56,860 nucleotides of DNA from Pseudomonadota bacterium. Its GTDB lineage: Bacteria > Pseudomonadota > Gammaproteobacteria > Competibacterales > Competibacteraceae. The stretch is taken from contig JAUPTV010000034.1 in assembly GCA_030917925.1 (NCBI GenBank), positions 1 through 56,860 on the forward strand, in the 5' to 3' direction. A model generated the notes under the pieces. The model did no database searches and was not told the origin of the DNA. It saw nothing but the letters and a program-made list of their open reading frames with translations. The position numbers and the translations under genes were made by a program. Positions 16,093 to 24,878 of this stretch are shown one piece after another (position 1 is the first letter of the stretch; the number at the start of each line of letters is the position of its first letter).

Positions 16093-18453
16093 ATGAATAA
16101 CGCAGCAGCCATCCGCCGGGTGGCGGTTCTGGGCGCGGGGGTGATGGGGGCGCAAATCGCCGCTCATCTGGCCAACGCCGAAGTGCCAGTAGTGTTGTTT
16201 GACCTGCCGGCTAAAGACGGCGATCCCAACGGGATTGTCACCAAAGCTATCGCCAGCCTGGCCAAAATGAGTCCCGCGCCGTTCGCGTTCAAGGAACGGG
16301 CCTCGCTGATTCAACCGGCCAACTATGACCAGCATCTGGAAGAATTGCGGAATTGCGACCTGCTGATTGAAGCCATCGCCGAGCGCCCGGACTGGAAAGC
16401 CGATCTGTACAAGCGGGTGACGCCCTATCTCAATGACCGGGCGATTCTGGCCACGAATACCTCCGGCCTGCGCCTGAGTCAGTTGGCCGAATCGGTGCCG
16501 GAGAATGTGCGTTCGCGCTTCTGCGGCATCCATTTTTTCAATCCGCCGCGCTATATGGCGCTGGTGGAAGTTATTCCCTGCCAGACCACTGACTCGGCGA
16601 TTCTTGATTTGCTGGAAACGTTCCTGGTCAGCACCCTGGGCAAGGGCGTGGTTCGCGCCAAGGACACGCCTAACTTTGTCGCTAACCGCATTGGCGTGTT
16701 TTCCATGGCGGCGACGATTCATCACACGCAAGCCTTCGGGCTGAGTCTGGATTTGGTGGATGCGCTGACCGGTCCGGCGATTGGCCGACCCAAGAGCGCC
16801 ACTTATCGCACCGCCGATGTGGTGGGTCTGGATACCATGGGCCATGTGTTCAAAGGATCGGCGCTGACGTTGCAGGATGATCCGTGGCGGCAGTATTTCA
16901 ATCCGCCGGTCTGGCTGACGACGCTGATTGAGAAGGGCGCACTGGGGCAGAAAACCAAGGTCGGCATTTACGCCAACAAGGGTAAGCAGGTGCTGGACCC
17001 GGCGACTGGCGAGTATCGGGATGCGGGAGCCAAGCCGGATGACGCGGTGCAGGCGATTCTGAAGATCAAAAATCCTGCCGAGAAATTCGCCGCGCTACGC
17101 GCCAGCGACCATCCCCAGGCGCAATTTCTGTGGGCGATTCATCGCGATGCGTTCCATTACGCGGCAACGCTGCTGGCGGACATTGCCGATAACGCCCGCG
17201 ATGTCGATTTTGCCATTCGCTGGGGCTTTGGCTGGAGCAAGGGGCCGTTTGAAATCTGGCAGGCGGCGGGTTGGAAGCAGGTCACGGCCTGGATTGAAGA
17301 AGATATTGCGGCGGGCAAGGCCATGACCCGGACGCCCTTGCCGCCCTGGGTTCGGCAAGTGGATGGGGTTCATCGGCCCGAAGGCTCCTATTCAGCAGCG
17401 GAAGATGCTTACAAGCCGCGTTCGGCGTTGCCGGTTTATCAGCGCCAACTCCATCCCGAGCAGGTATTGGGCGAAGCGCCGCATCGTTACGGCCAGACGG
17501 TGTTTGAAAATACCGGCGTGCGACTGTGGACGACCGGTGATGACATTGGCGTTCTCAGCTTTAAGACCAAGCTGCATGTCATCGGCGATGATGTGCTGGA
17601 CGGTGTACTGGAGGCGCTGAAAATCGCTGAACAGCAATTCAGTGGGCTGGTGCTGTGGCAAACCGCAGCGCCGTTCAGCGCTGGAGCCAATCTGGCACCG
17701 GTCGTCCCGGTGTTGATGGCGGGCGATTTTGCCGTCATTGACCGCATCGTCGCCCAATTCCAGGAAACCACGGCGGCGCTGCGCTATTCGGCGATTCCGG
17801 TAGTTGCGGCGGCGCAAGGGTTGGCGCTGGGCGGCGGTTGCGAGTTTCTGATGCATTGCGACCGGGTGGTGGCGGCGCTGGAGAGCTATATCGGCCTGGT
17901 GGAAGTGGGCGTTGGCCTGATTCCGGCCGGCGGTGGGTGCAAGGAGTTTGCCTTACGCGCCATGACCGAGGCGAAAGGCGGCGATTTGCTGCCGTTCCTG
18001 CGCCCGTATTTCGAAGCGATGGCGATGGCCAAGGTCTCGCGCAGCGCCGAGGAAGCCCGGCAAATCGGGTATCTGAAAGCGTCCGATGTGATCGTGTTCA
18101 ATCCCAATGAGTTGCTCTACGTCGCCAAGGCACAGGTAAGGGCATTGGCGGAAACCGGCTATCGGCCGCCACAACCCCGGCAAATTCGGGTAGCCGGACG
18201 CACCGGGATAGCTGCCTGTCAAATGGCGTTGGTCAATATGCGCGATGGCGGGTTCATCTCGCCCCATGACTACCGGTTGGGGTTGAGTATTGCCGAGGCG
18301 TTGTGCGGCGGCGATGTCGATCCGAACACCATGGTCGATGAGGCATGGCTGCTGGGTCTGGAGCGCCGCAATTTTGTGGAACTGGCTAAGACTCCGCTGA
18401 CCCAGGCCCGGATTGAGCAGATGCTCAAGACCGGCAAGCCACTGCGTAATTGA
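16093..18453 (+). CDS. fadN: 3-hydroxyacyl-CoA dehydrogenase / enoyl-CoA hydratase, FadN type
   Basis: A bifunctional beta-oxidation enzyme of 786 residues in the FadN order: dehydrogenase first, hydratase last. The NAD fold is at the N-terminus (VAVLGAGVMGAQIAAHL). IHFFNPPRYMALVEVI and DTPNFVANRIG belong to the dehydrogenase core. The crotonase part has GLALGGGCEFLMHCD and GLVEVGVGLIPAGGG near residues 575-615. An AGAGGA site lies nine bases before the ATG. It is followed after 18 bases by the thiolase gene, so hydration, oxidation and thiolysis of acyl-CoA are encoded together. No acyl-CoA dehydrogenase is adjacent. Confidence 0.93.
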   Translation: MNNAAAIRRVAVLGAGVMGAQIAAHLANAEVPVVLFDLPAKDGDPNGIVTKAIASLAKMSPAPFAFKERASLIQPANYDQHLEELRNCDLLIEAIAERPDWKADLYKRVTPYLNDRAILATNTSGLRLSQLAESVPENVRSRFCGIHFFNPPRYMALVEVIPCQTTDSAILDLLETFLVSTLGKGVVRAKDTPNFVANRIGVFSMAATIHHTQAFGLSLDLVDALTGPAIGRPKSATYRTADVVGLDTMGHVFKGSALTLQDDPWRQYFNPPVWLTTLIEKGALGQKTKVGIYANKGKQVLDPATGEYRDAGAKPDDAVQAILKIKNPAEKFAALRASDHPQAQFLWAIHRDAFHYAATLLADIADNARDVDFAIRWGFGWSKGPFEIWQAAGWKQVTAWIEEDIAAGKAMTRTPLPPWVRQVDGVHRPEGSYSAAEDAYKPRSALPVYQRQLHPEQVLGEAPHRYGQTVFENTGVRLWTTGDDIGVLSFKTKLHVIGDDVLDGVLEALKIAEQQFSGLVLWQTAAPFSAGANLAPVVPVLMAGDFAVIDRIVAQFQETTAALRYSAIPVVAAAQGLALGGGCEFLMHCDRVVAALESYIGLVEVGVGLIPAGGGCKEFALRAMTEAKGGDLLPFLRPYFEAMAMAKVSRSAEEARQIGYLKASDVIVFNPNELLYVAKAQVRALAETGYRPPQPRQIRVAGRTGIAACQMALVNMRDGGFISPHDYRLGLSIAEALCGGDVDPNTMVDEAWLLGLERRNFVELAKTPLTQARIEQMLKTGKPLRN

Positions 18454-18471
18454 TTGATGGGAGCAACTTTT

Positions 18472-19668
18472 ATGAGCAAGCAAGTACAGGATGCTTATAT
18501 CGTCGCCGCCGTGCGGACGCCGGTGGGCAAAGTGCGCGGCGTCTTTCGCAATACCCGCCCGGATGATCTGCTGGCGCATGTGCTGCGTGGGGTGCTGAAT
18601 CAATGTCCGGGGCTGGACCCGAAACTGATCGGCGATGTGATCGTGGGTTGCGCCATGCCAGAAGGCGAGCAGGGCATGAACGTGGCGCGGATCGGGTTAT
18701 TGCTGGCCGGGCTGCCGGACAGTGTGCCGGGCATCACCATCAACCGGTTCTGCGCCTCCGGGGTGCAGGCGGTGGCGCAGGCCGCCGACCGGATTCGCTT
18801 GGGCGAGGCGGATGTGATGCTGGCCGCCGGTACGGAAACCATGACGATGATTCCAATGGGCGGCAACAAAATCGCCTTAAATCCCGAAGTGTTCGCCCGT
18901 GATGAGAATGTCGGCATTGCCTACGGCATGGGGCTGACTGCGGAGCGTGTAGCCGAGCAGTGGAAAATTTCCCGCGAGGATCAGGACGCTTTCGCTGTGG
19001 AGAGTCATCGTCGGGCGATTGCCGCCATTGCCGATGGGGAATTTAAATCGGAAATTCTCCCGTACACCGTGCAGGATCGGTCGCCGGATGTGCAGACCAT
19101 GCAGGTGCGCATTCGGGAACGGGTCTTCGAGAATGATGAAGGTCCGCGTCCTGATAGCAATTTGCCGGGGCTGGCGAAGTTGAAGCCGGTATTTGCCGCC
19201 AGAGGCAGCGTGACCGCCGGTAACAGTTCGCAGATGAGCGATGGCGCGGCAGCGGTGCTGGTGATGAGCGAGCGGATGGTGAAGCAATTGAATTTGCAGC
19301 CGCTGGCGCGGTTCGTCAGTTATGCCGTCGCGGGTGTTCCTGCGCACATTATGGGTATCGGCCCGATTGCCGCGATTCCCAAGGCGCTGGAACTGGCGGG
19401 ATTGCGGCAGGAGGATATGGACTGGATCGAGTTGAATGAGGCGTTCGCCGCGCAGAGTCTGGCAGTGTTGCGGGAACTCCATCTCGATCCGGCCAAAGTG
19501 AATCCACTCGGCGGCGCGATTGCCCTGGGGCATCCATTGGGCGCAACCGGAGCCATTCGGGTGGCTACGTTGACGCATGGGTTGCGGCGGCGCGGCGGGA
19601 AATACGGCATGGTGACGATGTGTATTGGCACCGGCATGGGCGCGGCGGGGGTGTTTGAAGCGCTGTAA
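18472..19668 (+). CDS. fadA: Acetyl-CoA C-acyltransferase (3-ketoacyl-CoA thiolase)
   Basis: This 398-residue thiolase cleaves 3-ketoacyl-CoA to acetyl-CoA and a shortened acyl-CoA. The active-site cysteine is Cys94 in NRFCASGVQA. The substrate loop and histidine appear in LGGAIALGHPLGATGA, and the second catalytic cysteine in MCIGTGMGAAGVFE. I chose ATG 18472, preceded nine bases upstream by GATGGGAG, over the frame opening at 18454. It forms an operon with fadN and is followed by a clear terminator. The function is certain; fadA versus fadI naming is by context only. Confidence 0.93.
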   Translation: MSKQVQDAYIVAAVRTPVGKVRGVFRNTRPDDLLAHVLRGVLNQCPGLDPKLIGDVIVGCAMPEGEQGMNVARIGLLLAGLPDSVPGITINRFCASGVQAVAQAADRIRLGEADVMLAAGTETMTMIPMGGNKIALNPEVFARDENVGIAYGMGLTAERVAEQWKISREDQDAFAVESHRRAIAAIADGEFKSEILPYTVQDRSPDVQTMQVRIRERVFENDEGPRPDSNLPGLAKLKPVFAARGSVTAGNSSQMSDGAAAVLVMSERMVKQLNLQPLARFVSYAVAGVPAHIMGIGPIAAIPKALELAGLRQEDMDWIELNEAFAAQSLAVLRELHLDPAKVNPLGGAIALGHPLGATGAIRVATLTHGLRRRGGKYGMVTMCIGTGMGAAGVFEAL

Positions 19669-19691
19669 TTCGCGCTGGATGAATTCTGTAG

Positions 19692-19726
19692 AAAAAGCCC
19701 GTCGGCGTGAGTCGGTGGGCTTTTTT
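19692..19726 (+). terminator. Rho-independent terminator after fadNA
   Basis: AAAAAGCCC at 19692-19700 pairs with GGGCTTTTTT at 19717-19726, with a loop of 16 bases that can pair further inside. The T-run completes a standard intrinsic terminator 24 bases after the thiolase stop. Confidence 0.85.
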
Positions 19727-19784
19727 ATCGGGATTTTGCGCTATGCTGATTGCCTTTCAGGCTATCAGGAGGGGAGGGATCATT

Positions 19785-20543
19785 ATGACGGCAATTCGTG
19801 CAGAGGCCGGGCGCGGTTGGGGCTGGATCGTTGAAGGCTGGCAATTGTTCGCCAAAGCGCCGGGGTTGTGGGTGGTCATGCTGCTCGTTTATCTGGCGAT
19901 CAGCGTGGTGCTGTCGCTAATTCCGTTGCTGGGCATGATCGGCCATACCCTGCTGAATCCGGTATTGGCTGCCGGGATGCTGTATGGCGCGGCGGCGCAG
20001 GCGCGGGGCGAGACGCTGGAAGTTGGTCATCTGTTCCAGGGATTTCGGGATCAGGAACGGATGGGACCCTTGATTCTGCTTGGTTTGTTCAGCGTGGCGG
20101 GCGGGGTGTTGATGGTGCTGGTGATCATGATTTTTGTCGGCGGCAGCGTGGCGACCGGGGTCGTTTTGGACAGTACGGGATCGGAGATGCCTGCTGAAGC
20201 GATGGGCGGTATTCTGGCGGGCGTGGGTCTGATCGTTGCGTTCATCCTGCTGGCCATTGGTTTTGTGGTTGCCATGGCGCTGTTCTATGGCGTGCCGCTG
20301 GTCATGCTGGGCCGACAAAACGCTTGGCCGGCGATACAAGCCAGTATCGTGGCTTGTTGGATCAATATGTTGCCTTTTCTGGTCTTCGGACTGATTTATG
20401 TCGTACTGGCGATTGTTGCCGCCATTCCCTTCGGTCTGGGGTTCCTGATCCTCGGGCCAGTGACCGTCTGTGCGATTTACGCCAGTTATCGGGAAGTGTT
20501 TGAAGAGACCACCCGACCTGCGAGCATCCGGTTGGACAAGTAG
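19785..20543 (+). CDS. BPSS1780-family integral membrane protein
   Basis: A 252-residue protein with five to six strongly hydrophobic segments. The N-terminal GWGWIVEGWQLFAKAPGLWVV and the ending VCAIYASYREVFE match the family known as BPSS1780, whose function is unknown. The AGGAGGGGAG site at 19767-19776 supports ATG 19785. It stands alone after the fadNA terminator and is convergent with the PilZ gene across a palindromic repeat. No transporter or enzyme motif is visible. Confidence 0.78.
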   Translation: MTAIRAEAGRGWGWIVEGWQLFAKAPGLWVVMLLVYLAISVVLSLIPLLGMIGHTLLNPVLAAGMLYGAAAQARGETLEVGHLFQGFRDQERMGPLILLGLFSVAGGVLMVLVIMIFVGGSVATGVVLDSTGSEMPAEAMGGILAGVGLIVAFILLAIGFVVAMALFYGVPLVMLGRQNAWPAIQASIVACWINMLPFLVFGLIYVVLAIVAAIPFGLGFLILGPVTVCAIYASYREVFEETTRPASIRLDK

Positions 20544-20553
20544 CAGAAGATTC

Positions 20554-20605
20554 AAGGATCCCCTCCTTGGTTAAGGAGGGGTGGCGCGTAGCGCCGGGGT
20601 GGTTT
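20554..20605. repeat. Palindromic repeat between two convergent genes
   Basis: CCCCTCC and GGAGGGG around TTGGTTAA form a stem, followed by the small palindrome GGCGCGTAGCGCC. Repeats of this style are common in proteobacterial genomes. Its position between convergent genes suggests it also ends transcription from both sides, though there is no T-run. Confidence 0.55.
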
Positions 20606-20609
20606 GATT

Positions 20610-20969
20610 CTAGAACTTGAATTCTTCGATCAGCAGTTGCAATTGCAGCAGTGCTGACGCCCCGATATTCAGGATGCGAAAACCGGTATCGTAGAAGTCC
20701 GGATTCACATCCCGACCACACCACAGGCTCTCCGCTTCCAGAAAAATCCGCTGGTGCGCGGCATTTTCCTTGGGCACATCCAGCCATAGCCGGTAGGACC
20801 GGCTGGGCGGAATAGGCTTGTCGCTGACCAGGCGAATGCCATCCTTGTTAATATCTACAATATGGCCCAGTAATTCCTGGGTATCCTGATCGTAGACCCG
20901 CAGGTACATCACCAGATACCAGCGTTTTTGTCGGCGCTGGTCGGCGCTGGACGGTTCGTTAGGACTCAT
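20610..20969 (-). CDS. PilZ-domain protein
   Basis: A 119-residue single-domain protein. The N-terminal RRQKRWYLVMYLRVYD and the motif DINKDGIRLVS correspond to the RxxxR and D-x-S/N-x-x-G c-di-GMP binding motifs of PilZ, though the arginine motif is approximate. It would act as a cytosolic c-di-GMP effector. ATG 20969 is preceded by GAGG at five bases; an in-frame GTG at 20975 is less well spaced. No cyclase or phosphodiesterase gene of the GGDEF/EAL type is nearby. Confidence 0.8.
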   Translation of the reverse strand: MSPNEPSSADQRRQKRWYLVMYLRVYDQDTQELLGHIVDINKDGIRLVSDKPIPPSRSYRLWLDVPKENAAHQRIFLEAESLWCGRDVNPDFYDTGFRILNIGASALLQLQLLIEEFKF

Positions 20970-21007
20970 AGTCACCTCGTAACTTCGGAGCAGGTTTTGG
21001 GAAAGGG

Positions 21008-21637
21008 TCAGGTGGGTACAGCCGGGTTCAGGCTATAGGTGACGGTCAGGCTGGCCTGATCCAGGACATGACCGGCAATAGCCGCCAGGGCGTCGGGGCC
21101 AGTGAAATCGCCCTCTACCGGGCAGCGGTCGATATCGAGTGCGTACAGGGTGAAGATATAGTGATGAACGATGCTATCGTTCCAGGGCGGACAGGGGCCA
21201 TCGTAGCCGAAGTAGCGGCCAGCCATGGCCGGATCGCTGGCAAACCACTCCCGATAATTGTTGATGCCCTGACGTGTTCCCCGTGGCCCCTCGGGTCCCG
21301 GCTTGCCGCCGGGGGTGACGCCCTCCGAAAATTCACCGGCCAGGATATGGTCGGGCGTCGGCGCCAGATCGACGAGAATCCAGTGATAGAAATCCGTGCG
21401 CAGTAAATCGGCGGGTACTTGCCGACCTTCCTGGTTGACATCGTCCGCCTGGGTGGGCACGTCCTGGTCGTGGCAAATCAGCGCCAGAGAACGGGTTTCC
21501 GGTGGCAACTCGCTCCAGGCCAGCGGCGGGTTGGTGTTAGAACCCAGTACAACGTGTTGCTCGGGATCGGGTATTCCAAACGCATACTCGGCGGGGATCG
21601 GTTGATGGTCACGCAAAACAGGGCTGGTGAGTTTCAT
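21008..21637 (-). CDS. YbhB/YbcL-family (PEBP-like, Raf kinase inhibitor-like) protein
   Basis: This has 209 residues, slightly longer than the usual 160-190. Family marks are the opening FGIPD region, NTNPPLAWSELPPETRSLALICHDQD with the ligand-site DQD, FYHWILVDL, GYDGPCPPWNDSIVHHYIFTLYALD, and a conserved C-terminal helix. PEBP-like proteins bind anionic ligands; the bacterial role is unclear. AAGGAG six bases before ATG 21637 fixes the start. It is divergent from trkH. Confidence 0.9.
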   Translation of the reverse strand: MKLTSPVLRDHQPIPAEYAFGIPDPEQHVVLGSNTNPPLAWSELPPETRSLALICHDQDVPTQADDVNQEGRQVPADLLRTDFYHWILVDLAPTPDHILAGEFSEGVTPGGKPGPEGPRGTRQGINNYREWFASDPAMAGRYFGYDGPCPPWNDSIVHHYIFTLYALDIDRCPVEGDFTGPDALAAIAGHVLDQASLTVTYSLNPAVPT

Positions 21638-21836
21638 CTGGTTCTCCTTGGGCAAGGCGCATCGGCGTCGTTCAGAGCGCCGGTCGCTGGTCACGAATCC
21701 GGCGGCGAGAATCCGGGATTGACCCGGTATGAGTCTCTCTACTCATAATAACCCATACATCGGTCACACGATAATCGGCTGTACAGGTTAGCGGATTTTC
21801 CAGTTAAAGTTGCAGGAACGTGATTAGGATTTATTG

Positions 21837-23348
21837 ATGAGTGATCAAGCAGCGAAGCTTGGCGGGAAAGCGTCGCCATTGGCCTATCGTCGGGCACCGT
21901 TCAAAACCTGGCTGTATATGGTCGGCGTATTGCTGATTCTGTTCAGCGCGACCTTGCTGCCGCCGATTGCGGTGGCCTGGTATTACGATGGTTACGCGGT
22001 GATGTTGCCTTTCGCCCAGACGCTCGGGGCGTCGCTGGGGCTGGGGCTGATTTGCTGGTTGCCGTTGCGCCGGTTTAAGGTCGATTTGCGCAATCGCGAT
22101 GGGTTTATCCTGGTGGTGGCGTTCTGGGTCTTGTCCTCGCTGTTGGGCGCATTACCATTCATCCTGTCAGATCAGCCGCAAGTGCGTTTTGTCGATGCCG
22201 TGTTTGAAACCGTTTCCGGTTTGACCACGACCGGCGCTTCGGTGCTGATCGGCCTCGACCATTTACCCAGAGCCATCCTCTACTACCGTGCGCAACTACA
22301 CTTTTTGGGGGGCATTGGCATTGTGGTGCTGGCGGTGGCGCTGTTGCCGATGTTGGGGATTGGTGGGATGCAGCTCTATCGGGCGTCAACGCCTGGCCCG
22401 ATGAAGGATGAGAAGCTGACGCCCCGGATTACCGAGACCGCCAAGAACCTGTGGTTTATTTACGTTGGACTGAACATTGCCTGCTTTCTGGCGTACTGGT
22501 TGGCGGGGATGAGTCCGTTCGATGCCATCTGCTACAGCTTTACCACGATTGCCTTGGGCGGTTTTGCGCCCCATGACGCCAGCATCGGCTATTTCCAGAA
22601 TCCGTTGTTTGAGTGGATCACGATATTTTTCATGCTGGTGGCGATGGTCAATTTTGCCCTGTATTTTCTGGCGTGGCGCGTGCGCAGTCTTAGTGCGGTG
22701 TTTCTGGATGCTGAATTCCGGTTTTGTATGCAGGTGGTGGCTGGCATTGTGGCACTGGCCTGTCTGCATCTTTACTTGAATGAAACGTCATGGTGGGATT
22801 CCATTCACTTAGGGACTTTTCAGGGTATTTCGATTATTACCGGCACGGGTTTAGTCACGGCAGGTTATCCAGCTCACGAGAGCTGGCCAGCATTCGTTCC
22901 CCTGCTATTGTTGCTGGGCAGTTTTTTCGGTGGTTGCGTCGGTTCAACCTGTGGCGGCATCAAGGCCATTCGGTTTTTGTTGCTGTATAAGCAGAGCGTG
23001 CGTGAAACCCGCTTGCTGGTTCGGCCCACGGCGCAGATTTCAGTGAAGCTGAACGATCATCCGGTTCCTGATCGGGTGATGCAGGCAGTTTGGGGATTTT
23101 ATTATCTGTACATTTTCAGCTATTGCGCATTCTCGTTGGCGCTGGCGGCTACCGGCGTCGATTTGGTGACGGCGTTCGGCACGACAGCGGCCTGTCTGAA
23201 TAATATGGGCGTGGGATTAGGCGATACGGCGTCGGGATTCAGTACGCTTAATGACACGGCAACCTGGTTGATGTCGTTAGCCATGTTGGTGGGACGGCTG
23301 GAAATCTTTCCGTTGTTGTTGCTGTTTTTGCCAGATTTTTGGAGATAA
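21837..23348 (+). CDS. trkH: TrkH-family potassium uptake channel subunit, copy 1
   Basis: A 503-residue membrane protein with the four pore-loop repeats of TrkH/KtrB. Filter segments are SGLTTTGASVL, TTIALGGFA, TGTGLVTAG and TTAACLNNMGVGL. GSFFGGCVGSTCGGIKAIR precedes the last repeat. It works with a TrkA-type gating ring, which is not in this window. AGGA lies seven bases before ATG 21837. A second, very similar trkH follows after two bases. Confidence 0.93.
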   Translation: MSDQAAKLGGKASPLAYRRAPFKTWLYMVGVLLILFSATLLPPIAVAWYYDGYAVMLPFAQTLGASLGLGLICWLPLRRFKVDLRNRDGFILVVAFWVLSSLLGALPFILSDQPQVRFVDAVFETVSGLTTTGASVLIGLDHLPRAILYYRAQLHFLGGIGIVVLAVALLPMLGIGGMQLYRASTPGPMKDEKLTPRITETAKNLWFIYVGLNIACFLAYWLAGMSPFDAICYSFTTIALGGFAPHDASIGYFQNPLFEWITIFFMLVAMVNFALYFLAWRVRSLSAVFLDAEFRFCMQVVAGIVALACLHLYLNETSWWDSIHLGTFQGISIITGTGLVTAGYPAHESWPAFVPLLLLLGSFFGGCVGSTCGGIKAIRFLLLYKQSVRETRLLVRPTAQISVKLNDHPVPDRVMQAVWGFYYLYIFSYCAFSLALAATGVDLVTAFGTTAACLNNMGVGLGDTASGFSTLNDTATWLMSLAMLVGRLEIFPLLLLFLPDFWR

Positions 23349-23350
23349 AT

Positions 23351-24856
23351 GTGGTTAAGTCAGGAATAGCTACTGATAAAACTTGGCTGGCGGTTCAGCA
23401 ACGTTCGCCCCTCAAGACCTCGCTGTACATGGTGGGCGTATTACTGATCCTGTTTAGTGTAACCCAGTTGCCACCGATGGCCGTAGCGTGGTTTTACGAT
23501 GGTTATGATGTGGTTTTACCGTTCGCCCATGCCATGGGGGTCATGTTGGCACTGGGGCTGCTGTGCTGGTTGCCGGTCTGTCGGTTTAAGCCAGAACTGC
23601 GTAATCGGGATGGTTTTGTCGTGGTAGTGGCGTTCTGGTTTTTGTTGTCACTGATTGGCGCGTTGCCGTTTATGCTATCGGATAATCCGCACATGCCATT
23701 GGTGGATGCGGTGTTTGAGACCGTTTCTGGTCTGACAACGACCGGTGGTACGGTGCTGTCAGGTCTCGATACCATGCCCAAGGCTATCTTGTATTACCGG
23801 GCGCAACTGAATTTCCTGGGCGGTATGGGCATTGTGGTGCTGGCTGTGGCTTTGCTACCCATGCTGGGCATCGGCGGGATGCAGCTTTATAAGGCAGAAA
23901 CGCCAGGACCGATGAAGGATGAAAAGCTCACTCCACGGATTACCGAGACCGCTAAAAACCTGTGGTTCATCTACGTCGGTTTAAATGTGATCTGTACACT
24001 GTCGTATTGGGCAGCAGGGATGAATTTTTTTGACGCCATCTGCCATAGTTTTGCCACATTAGCGCTAGGTGGCTTTTCTACACATGATGCCAGTATCGGC
24101 TATTTTAACAGTCCGACTATCGAACTAATGGCGGGGTTTTTCTCGCTGGTGGCCGCAGTCAATTTCGCGCTGTTTTTCCTGGCTTGGCGTTCCCGTAGTC
24201 TCAGCGCTATTTTCCGGGATGCCGAATTCAGATTCTGCATGACGGTGATGGGTGGGATTATCGCTATGACCTGTATTTTCCTGTATTACAGCGGAAAATT
24301 TCCATTGTGGGAGTCCTTTTACCACGGCTTTTTTCAAGCAGCATCGGTGATTACCGACAACGGACTAGGAACGATTGGTTATCCAGGAGACTGGCCGATC
24401 TTTGTGCCGTTGTTGTTGTTGCTGGGCAGTTTCTTCGGCGGTTGTGTCGGTTCGACCTGCGGTGGCATCAAGGCGATTCGCTTTCTTTTGTTATACAAGC
24501 AGAGCGTGCGCGAAGCCCGGTTGCTGATTCGTCCATCCGCGCAGATCGCGGTTAAGCTGGGCAACCATCCCATTCCCGACCGAGTGATGCAAGCGGTGTG
24601 GGGGTTTTATTATTTGTATATCTTTAGTTATTGCTTCTTCTCGTTGGCGCTGACGGCGACCGGCGTAGATATGGTGACGGCGTTTGGCACCACAGCGGCG
24701 TGCTTGAACAATATGGGCATTGGATTAGGTGAAACAGCGGTCGGATTCGGTCCGTTGAACGATACGGCGACCTGGTTAATGTCGCTGGCGATGTTAGTTG
24801 GACGGCTGGAAGTATTTCCATTGCTGCTGCTGTTTTTGCCGGATTTCTGGAAGTAA
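23351..24856 (+). CDS. trkH: TrkH-family potassium uptake channel subunit, copy 2
   Basis: A 501-residue paralogue of the preceding gene, nearly colinear, so a tandem duplication. Filter segments are SGLTTTGGTVL, ATLALGGFS, TDNGLGTIG and TTAACLNNMGIGL; the third differs from copy 1 (TGTGLVTAG) in polarity. I chose GTG 23351 because GGAG lies six bases upstream; the TTG at 23339 lies inside copy 1. The two genes are separated by two bases and must share a transcript. Different kinetics or ion preference is an inference. Confidence 0.9.
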   Translation: MVKSGIATDKTWLAVQQRSPLKTSLYMVGVLLILFSVTQLPPMAVAWFYDGYDVVLPFAHAMGVMLALGLLCWLPVCRFKPELRNRDGFVVVVAFWFLLSLIGALPFMLSDNPHMPLVDAVFETVSGLTTTGGTVLSGLDTMPKAILYYRAQLNFLGGMGIVVLAVALLPMLGIGGMQLYKAETPGPMKDEKLTPRITETAKNLWFIYVGLNVICTLSYWAAGMNFFDAICHSFATLALGGFSTHDASIGYFNSPTIELMAGFFSLVAAVNFALFFLAWRSRSLSAIFRDAEFRFCMTVMGGIIAMTCIFLYYSGKFPLWESFYHGFFQAASVITDNGLGTIGYPGDWPIFVPLLLLLGSFFGGCVGSTCGGIKAIRFLLLYKQSVREARLLIRPSAQIAVKLGNHPIPDRVMQAVWGFYYLYIFSYCFFSLALTATGVDMVTAFGTTAACLNNMGIGLGETAVGFGPLNDTATWLMSLAMLVGRLEVFPLLLLFLPDFWK

Positions 24857-24878
24857 GATATCAGGGGACAGGCTTAAA

